A DNA stretch of 64,000 nt from Limosilactobacillus reuteri (lineage in GTDB: Bacteria > Bacillota > Bacilli > Lactobacillales > Lactobacillaceae): assembly GCF_013694365.1 (NCBI RefSeq), contig NZ_CP059275.1, positions 1,938,501 to 2,002,500 on the forward strand, written 5' to 3'. A model generated the notes under the pieces. The model did not search any database. It had not been told where the DNA came from and saw only the letters and a list, made by a program, of their open reading frames with translations. Positions 57,696 through 64,000 of this stretch are shown piece by piece (the first letter of the stretch is position 1; the number at the start of each line of letters is the position of its first letter). Position numbers and translations under genes: made by a program.

Positions 57696-59978
57696 ACGTC
57701 CAGTGCAACGCTAGGCGGGGAAGCACCAGCCACGTCAGCTAGTGGCGCAGCGGGCGAAACGCCAACATCCGGAACGGATACGCCGGTGACGAGCGGCGAC
57801 AAGCCAACGTCCAGTGCAACGTCAGGCGGGGAAGCCCCGGCAACGTCCGGCAGTACTTCAGCGGGTGAAACGCCAACGTCCGGGACGGACACGCCAGCCA
57901 CGTCGGCTAGTGGCGCAGCGGGCGAAACGCCAACGTCCGGGACAGACACACCAGCCACGAGTGGTGACAACCCAACGTCTGGTTCTGGGGCCAGCGGCGA
58001 GCAACCCCAGTCGATCGACGAGGTGAAACCAACCCCTCGCCCGCAACCGAAAATTGATCTCCAACCGTTGCAACGGCGGTTGTTGACGGGTCAAAATGTG
58101 ATGACCACGGCCGCGTATTACAATGCGGATGCTGCCAAGCAATTAGCTTACCGGACCGCTTTAGCTGCTGCGAGCCAGTTGCAATACGATCCGCAAGTTA
58201 CGGCGGAGCAAATGCAGGCCGCCATCGCGCAAATCGACACGGCCCAAGCCACGTTGGATGGTCAGGCTACGGACTTTAAGGCGGCGACGATTTTGCTGAA
58301 GCGGTATGACCAACGGGACCAAGATCCGCGCTACCATAATGCTACGACGACGGCGCAAGCCCCGTATGACGAAGCCGTGGCGGCCTTACAAAAACTGATG
58401 ACCACGCCGGCGGTGACGCAGGCGATGCTGGATGCTGCCGTGGCGCAAGTTGAGGCCACCCAGGCCAAATTAGACGGCGCGATTTTGAGTCCCGCCGAGC
58501 AGGCCAAAGTGGATGCGATCAATGAATTTAAAGCTACGGTCGCCTACTATCAAACCGCCTTGCAGTATGTCAGTCCTGAATACTTACCGTATGCGCAAAG
58601 TATGCTGCAATTTCGAGGCACGAATGTCTTACCATATCTGAATACTTATACCACGGAAGATATTCAGAAAAATCAGACGATACTGAAACAAAGCATGGAT
58701 TTATATATCCAAAGTTCGGCCCAACAAATGCAGGGGCGGCGCGATTTGGAAGCCGCCGTGACCGCCTTGCAAAACTTAGTTGCGACGCGGTTGACCTTAT
58801 ACAATGAAATCAACCGGGTCAATGACTTCATCAAGGGCGCGCAAGCGATGCTGGCCGATCCCGACCAGGCCTATCAGTATGAAAGTCAAGCGGCCACATT
58901 ACAGGAGGTCTTGACCAGTGCGGAAGCCGCCCAAGCGGCCGCGGATAAATTGATCGCGGACAACAATGTGCGGCGGCAAGAAGCCTTGAAGCAACTAATG
59001 GCCGAGCAGGTGCCGGGAACCAGTACCTATGTCCAATATGCCGATGAACACTACAAACTCACGACCACATTGAAGAAAGTCGTGGAACGGGCCGAATTAG
59101 TCAATGCGACCTTGCCATACCAAGGGAGCGTCTATGAAGGGGCCCCGCTGGATCCGGAATATCTGCAATACCGAACGGTTGAAGATTACTTACAAGTGGG
59201 GACCCCCGCTTATGATCAGCTGGTGGCTACGGTGGACCGCTTAAAGGGGCAATTGCAAGCGGAACTGGAAGCCGGCCGTGGCGGCCAGGATGCGATCAAT
59301 GGGGATGTCACCAAGGCGATTCGGACGGTGCCAACGGATGCCGATGTGGCCGCGTTAAAGCCGCTCCTCAATTTGGCGGATGCTTACAGTCAGCGGATGT
59401 TAAAGACCGTCAACTTGATGCGCTTTGCCATCGGTGAACGCCCATTGGAATTAGCGCCCCTCAATGATAAGCGCAAGGCAATGTTGGCCGTGCATGCGTT
59501 AGCGGAATACCAAGCTGGGCTGATGCCGCAATTTGCCGGTTACTCCCACTTGGGATCGATTGCCGTGTTGTTGGCGCCGCATACCATGACGGCGGGGTAC
59601 AACGAAAATACTTATCCGTCCGGTAATCCGCCGGTAATTTCGCAACATTTAACGCCGGAGTACTTGGCCGATATGGAATCACGGTTAGTCCTGATGGAAG
59701 GGATTAAGTACTTTGAAGGCTTCTTTACCGACAAAGAGGCCAAGAGTGGGCACTTTACCACGATTATTGACATGGATCACCAGTACTTCTATGGGGTGCC
59801 AATCATTGGCACGATGGATCAAGTCGGCAACGGCTTTACCAAGTACCGGATCTCGTCCACGGGCTTGTTCTACCAAGTCGCCGACGATAATTATAAATGG
59901 TGGTTACGGCACTTTGACAGTTGGCCAAAAGTCAATCCGGATACGGATTTAGATAAAACTGATTTTAGCAACTTATAA
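57696..59978 (+). CDS. SEC10/PgrA-like surface exclusion protein, 5'-truncated
   Basis: Open from ACG 57696 with no start codon; GTG 57786 is only the first candidate. Thr/Ser/Gly/Pro repeats (GETPTSGTDTPATS type; about 57696-58020) precede helical FIVAR-like modules (VTAEQMQAAIAQIDTAQATL, VTQAMLDAAVAQVEATQAKL) and a C-terminal domain (LMRFAIGERPLELAPLNDKR ... FYGVPIIGTM) like the SEC10/PgrA family, which blocks mating between donor cells of conjugative plasmids. GC is high and codon use differs from neighbours, suggesting plasmid origin. No LPxTG follows. Confidence 0.75.
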   Translation, partial: TSSATLGGEAPATSASGAAGETPTSGTDTPVTSGDKPTSSATSGGEAPATSGSTSAGETPTSGTDTPATSASGAAGETPTSGTDTPATSGDNPTSGSGASGEQPQSIDEVKPTPRPQPKIDLQPLQRRLLTGQNVMTTAAYYNADAAKQLAYRTALAAASQLQYDPQVTAEQMQAAIAQIDTAQATLDGQATDFKAATILLKRYDQRDQDPRYHNATTTAQAPYDEAVAALQKLMTTPAVTQAMLDAAVAQVEATQAKLDGAILSPAEQAKVDAINEFKATVAYYQTALQYVSPEYLPYAQSMLQFRGTNVLPYLNTYTTEDIQKNQTILKQSMDLYIQSSAQQMQGRRDLEAAVTALQNLVATRLTLYNEINRVNDFIKGAQAMLADPDQAYQYESQAATLQEVLTSAEAAQAAADKLIADNNVRRQEALKQLMAEQVPGTSTYVQYADEHYKLTTTLKKVVERAELVNATLPYQGSVYEGAPLDPEYLQYRTVEDYLQVGTPAYDQLVATVDRLKGQLQAELEAGRGGQDAINGDVTKAIRTVPTDADVAALKPLLNLADAYSQRMLKTVNLMRFAIGERPLELAPLNDKRKAMLAVHALAEYQAGLMPQFAGYSHLGSIAVLLAPHTMTAGYNENTYPSGNPPVISQHLTPEYLADMESRLVLMEGIKYFEGFFTDKEAKSGHFTTIIDMDHQYFYGVPIIGTMDQVGNGFTKYRISSTGLFYQVADDNYKWWLRHFDSWPKVNPDTDLDKTDFSNL

Positions 59979-60087
59979 GCTTGTCGCCGCTCGTCACCGG
60001 CGTATCCGTTCCGGATGTTGGCGTTTCGCCCGCTGCGCCACTAGCTGACGTGGCTGGTGCTTCCCCGCCTAGCGTTGCACTGGACGT
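59979..60087 (-). repeat. 109-bp inverted copy of the SEC10 gene's 5' repeat
   Basis: Exact reverse complement of 57696-57804, placed directly after the stop. The SEC10-like gene is thus enclosed by perfect 109-bp inverted repeats derived from its own Thr/Ser-rich coding repeats. Confidence 0.8.
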
Positions 60088-60088
60088 T

Positions 60089-60318
60089 TAGCTTTACTGA
60101 GACCAACTTCGAGTAGTATTGGACTTCAACTTGTCTAGCAGCCTTATCCAGTTAATTTCAGCCTTATAGCTACTTCTTGTTCATCGATGCAGTACTTTGC
60201 CTTAGACTTCCTTCAAATTCCACCTCACGGTGGACACCCTTGTCCTCAGCTCATGGTTCCGACTACTACGGCCCATAGCGGACTTTCACCACCTAGCTAA
60301 TACCCATGCCGGGCGCAC
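60089..60318 (-). mobile_element. Group II intron 5' end fragment (about 230 nt)
   Basis: Minus strand begins GTGCGCCCGGCATGGGTATT at 60318, right after SRRP codons, and runs through domain I to 60089 (ending GGTCTCAGTAAAGCTAA). It is longer than the 55-kb copy. The GTGCG start and the join within a coding sequence indicate a real intron-exon boundary. Confidence 0.75.
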
Positions 60319-63300
60319 TAGGTGGCCGACTCACTCGCACTTGTTGATGAACTTTCACTTGCGCTCGTTGAGGCTGATTCGCTTGCACTAGTAGAAGCGG
60401 GTTTACTTGCGTTCGTTGATGCCAATTCGCTTGCGCTCGTTGAGGCACTTTCGCTTGCACTTGTCGAGGCCGATTCACTGGCACTTGTTGAGGCACTTTC
60501 GCTTGCACTAGTAGAAGCGGGTTCACTTGCGTTCGTTGATGCCGATTCGCTGGCACTAGCAGAAGCGGATTCACTGGCACTTGCTGATGCCGATTCGCTG
60601 GCACTTGCTGATGCTGATTCGCTGGCACTAGCAGAAGCCGATTCACTGGCACTTGCTGATGCTGATTCACTGGCACTTGCAGAAGCCGATTCGCTTGCTG
60701 ATGCCGATTCGCTGGCACTAGCAGAAGCCGATTCACTGGCACTTGCTGATGCCGATTCGCTGGCACTTGCTGATGCTGATTCACTGGCACTTGCTGATGC
60801 TGATTCACTGGCACTTGCTGATGCTGATTCACTGGCACTTGCTGATGCTGATTCGCTTGCACTTGCTGATGCTGATTCGCTGGCACTAGCAGAAGCGGAT
60901 TCACTGGCACTTGCTGATGCTGATTCACTGGCACTTGCTGATGCTGATTCACTTGCTGATGCCGATGCTCTTTCACTTGCAGATGCTGATTCACTGGCAC
61001 TTGCTGATGCCGATTCACTGGCACTTGCTGATGCCGATTCACTGGCACTTGCTGATGCTGATTCGCTGGCACTTGCTGATGCTGATTCGCTGGCACTTGC
61101 AGAAGCGGATTCACTGGCACTTGCTGATGCTGATTCACTGGCACTTGCTGATGCTGATTCGCTGGCACTTGCAGAAGCCGATTCACTGGCACTTGCAGAA
61201 GCCGATTCGCTTGCTGATGCCGATTCACTTGCTGATGCCGATTCGCTGGCACTAGCAGAAGCGGATTCACTGGCACTTGCTGATGCTGATTCACTGGCAC
61301 TTGCTGATGCCGATTCGCTGGCACTAGCAGAAGCGGATTCACTGGCACTTGCTGATGCCGATTCGCTGGCACTTGCTGATGCTGATTCACTTGCTGATGC
61401 CGATTCGCTGGCACTTGCTGATGCTGATTCACTTGCACTAGCAGAAGCTGATTCACTGGCACTTGCTGATGCCGATTCGCTGGCACTTGCTGATGCTGAT
61501 TCACTGGCACTTGCTGATGCCGATTCACTGGCACTAGCAGAAGCGGATTCACTGGCACTTGCTGATGCCGATTCGCTGGCACTTGCTGATGCTGATTCAC
61601 TTGCTGATGCCGATTCACTGGCACTTGCTGATGCTGATTCGCTGGCACTAGCAGAAGCTGATTCGCTGGCACTTGCTGATGCTGATTCACTGGCACTTGC
61701 TGATGCTGATTCGCTGGCACTTGCTGATGCTGATTCGCTGGCACTTGCTGAAGCGGATTCACTGGCACTTGCTGATGCCGATTCGCTGGCACTTGCTGAT
61801 GCTGATTCACTTGCTGATGCCGATTCGCTGGCACTTGCTGATGCCGATTCGCTGGCACTTGCTGATGCTGATTCGCTGGCACTAGCAGAAGCGGATTCAC
61901 TGGCACTTGCTGATGCCGATTCACTTGCTGATGCCGATTCGCTGGCACTTGCTGATGCTGATTCACTTGCTGATGCCGATTCGCTGGCACTTGCTGATGC
62001 TGATTCGCTGGCACTAGCAGAAGCGGATTCACTGGCACTTGCTGATGCCGATTCGCTGGCACTTGCTGATGCTGATTCACTGGCACTTGCTGATGCTGAT
62101 TCGCTGGCACTTGCTGATGCTGATTCGCTGGCACTTGCTGATGCTGATTCGCTGGCACTTGCTGATGCTGATTCGCTTGCACTAGCAGAAGCGGATTCAC
62201 TGTCACTTGCTGATGCTGATTCGCTTGCACTAGCAGAAGCGGATTCACTTGCTGATGCCGATTCACTGGCACTTGCTGATGCCGATTCGCTGGCACTTGC
62301 AGAAGCCGATTCACTGGCACTTGCTGATGCTGATTCGCTGGCACTAGCAGAAGCTGATTCGCTGGCACTAGCAGAAGCTGATTCACTGGCACTTGCTGAT
62401 GCCGATTCACTGGCACTAGCAGAAGCTGATTCGCTGGCACTAGCAGAAGCTGATTCGCTGGCACTTGCTGATGCTGATTCACTGGCACTTGCTGATGCTG
62501 ATTCGCTGGCACTTGCTGATGCTGATTCGCTGGCACTAGCAGAAGCTGATTCACTGGCACTTGCTGATGCTGATTCACTTGCTGATGCCGATTCGCTGGC
62601 ACTTGCTGATGCTGATTCGCTTGCACTAGCAGAAGCGGATTCACTGGCACTTGCAGAAGCCGATTCACTTGCTGATGCTGATTCACTTGCTGATGCCGAT
62701 TCGCTGGCACTAGCAGAAGCTGATTCACTGGCACTTGCTGATGCCGATTCGCTTGCACTTGCTGATGCTGATTCGCTGGCACTAGCAGAAGCTGATTCAC
62801 TGGCACTTGCTGATGCCGATTCACTGGCACTTGCTGATGCTGATTCACTGGCACTTGCTGATGCCGATTCACTGGCACTAGCAGAAGCGGATTCGCTGGC
62901 ACTAGCAGAAGCGGATTCGCTGGCACTTGCTGATGCTGATTCACTGGCACTAGCAGAAGCGGATTCGCTGGCACTTGCTGATGCCGATTCGCTGGCACTT
63001 GCTGATGCTGATTCGCTGGCACTAGCAGAAGCCGATTCACTGGCACTTGCTGATGCCGATTCACTGGCACTTGCTGATGCTGATTCACTTGCTGATGCTG
63101 ATTCACTTGCTGATGCCGATTCGCTGGCACTTGCTGATGCTGATTCACTGGCACTTGCTGATGCTGATTCGCTGGCACTTGCTGATGCTGATTCGCTGGC
63201 ACTTGCTGATGCTGATTCGCTGGCACTTGCCGATTCACTGGCACTTGCTGATGCCGATTCGCTGGCACTTGCTGATGCTGATTCACTGGCACTTGCTGAT

Positions 63301-63850
63301 GCTGATTCACTGGCACTTGCTGATGCTGATTCACTGGCACTTGCTGATGCTGATTCGCTTGCACTTGCTGATGCGATTCACTGGCACTTGCTGATGCCGA
63401 TTCGCTGGCACTTGCTGATGCTGATTCACTGGCACTTGCTGATGCCGATTCACTGGCACTAGCAGAAGCGGATTCACTGGCACTTGCTGATGCCGATTCG
63501 CTGGCACTTGCTGATGCCACTTGCTGATGCCGATTCGCTGGCACTTGCTGATGCTGATTCGCTGGCACTAGCAGAAGCGGATTCACTGGCACTTGCTGAT
63601 GCCGATTCACTTGCTGATGCCGATTCGCTGGCACTTGCTGATGCTGATTCACTTGCCACTTGCTGATGCTGATTCGCTGGCACTTGCTGATGCTGATTCG
63701 CTGGCACTAGCAGAAGCTGATTCACTGGCACTTGCTGATGCTGATTCACTTGCTGATGCCGATTCGCTGGCACTTGCTGATGCTGATTCGCTTGCACTAG
63801 CAGAAGCGGATTCACTGGCACTTGCAGAAGCCGATTCACTTGCTGATGCT
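60319..63850 (-). pseudogene. Serine-rich-repeat adhesin (SRRP), internal repeat region
   Basis: Minus strand encodes Ser-Ala-Ser-Glu repeats (unit ASASASES, 24 bases; shorter 18-base units ASASES). Only repeats are present: no signal, binding domain or LPxTG. The low-coordinate end is more diverged ([17 protein letters not shown]) and meets an intron 5' end. The frame is continuous from 60319 to about 63370, then shifts at about 63373, 63517 and 63655. SRRPs are glycosylated and exported by SecA2/SecY2 and promote adhesion and biofilm. Confidence 0.85.
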
Positions 63851-63926
63851 TTGTCCCTTCGGACGAGAGCTTGTGCTCTCAAAACTAAATCCTATCTATT
63901 CTCTTCCAATAAACCTTACCGCTCCT
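63851..63926 (-). other. Spacer downstream of 23S rRNA, fused to SRRP repeats
   Basis: Minus strand after the rRNA end: GAGCGGTAAGGTTTATTGG, later the hairpin GAGAGCACAAGCTCTC and GTCCGAAGGGAC, then SRRP repeat codons begin. The hairpin-bearing spacer is what would normally lead to 5S rRNA. Confidence 0.5.
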
Positions 63927-64000
63927 TGGTTAAGTCCTCGACCGATTAGTAATGGTCCGCTCCATGCCTCACGGCATAGGTTAAGTTATGAAGGGCGCAT
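63927..64000 (-). rRNA. rrl: 23S rRNA, 3' end (partial)
   Basis: Minus strand contains GCCGTGAGGCATGGAGCGGA and TACTAATCGGTCGAGGACTT followed by AACCAA, the conserved 3' terminal helix of Lactobacillaceae 23S rRNA. Only about 74 bases lie inside the window. Confidence 0.85.

Noticed and set aside
60322..63462. Long plus-strand frame with DSLALADA repeats (about 1046 codons)
   Set aside because: It is the antisense of the SRRP repeats. Unit lengths are multiples of three without stops, so other frames stay open by composition. The minus-strand ASASASES reading matches a known protein family.
60293..63652. Minus-strand Gln/His/Val/Pro-rich frame of 1119 codons
   Set aside because: Another frame of the same SRRP repeats. 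It crosses into the true SASES frame only between frameshifts.
60319..63850. CRISPR array
   Set aside because: Periodicity is 24 or 18 bases with no unique spacers; it encodes a repetitive protein.

Overview
The window looks like Lactobacillaceae DNA, most likely Limosilactobacillus of the reuteri group. This is inferred from an AT-rich genome, low-GC Firmicute housekeeping genes (serS, purA, guaC, pyrR, potABCD), YSIRK and KxYKxGKxW cell-wall signals, a serine-rich-repeat adhesin, two GT8 glycosyltransferases of the SRRP-glycosylation type, many lactobacillus IS families, and a 23S rRNA 3' end at the right edge. One block (57.5-60.1 kb) is clearly more GC-rich and probably foreign.

The window does not have the architecture of a natural chromosome. 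Nearly every stop codon is followed at once by the start codon of the next gene, with no spacer, ribosome-binding site or promoter, and all intact genes read on the + strand. Several clues show that genes were individually turned to the sense strand and joined in coordinate order, with some unprocessed stretches left between them. The pot operon reads D-C-B-A while its Shine-Dalgarno scars fit A-B-C-D. mmuM ends with the first 8 bases of mmuP, although mmuP lies before it. Split minus-strand transposases appear again as plus-strand pieces in C-then-N order. Strand, operon and regulatory inferences from this window are therefore weak, whereas the protein-level calls stand.

Layout. 0-4.8 kb: a 5'-cut acidic protein, two TagE-like glycosyltransferases and a DUF2628 membrane protein. 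4.8-6.25 kb: IS200 and group II intron debris. 6.2-17.8 kb: serS, a glutamine-type ABC transporter, an amino acid permease, a YdcF-like protein, a UbiB kinase-like protein, a CNNM/CorC protein, a CopY-like repressor, an MFS exporter and UPF0756. 18-22.5 kb: IS200/IS605-type ends, the S-methylmethionine pair mmuP/mmuM, and an LPxTG protein fragment. 22.5-29.7 kb: a Fic/Doc-like remnant and two GT8 enzymes among IS30, IS256, IS21 and IS66 pieces. 29.7-34.7 kb: a YSIRK/Rib-repeat adhesin with an inverted deletion derivative, then IS30. 34.7-42.9 kb: moaC, guaC, purA, pyrR, a CorA-like transporter, a GNAT and CytX. 43-45.6 kb: IS30 and a cytochrome b5-like protein. 45.6-55.1 kb: membrane proteins, potDCBA, an LCP protein, an AI-2E transporter, a lipoprotein and an NlpC/P60 hydrolase. 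55.1-60.3 kb: intron, IS982 and surface-protein debris with a SEC10/PgrA-like gene. 60.3-63.9 kb: a minus-strand SRRP repeat array joined to a 23S rRNA 3' end.

Functionally, the genes cover amino acid, polyamine and methionine uptake, purine and pyrimidine control, wall polymer glycosylation and attachment, and surface adhesion. I did not find a convincing new biological system. The strongest signal is the artificial or heavily processed architecture itself.
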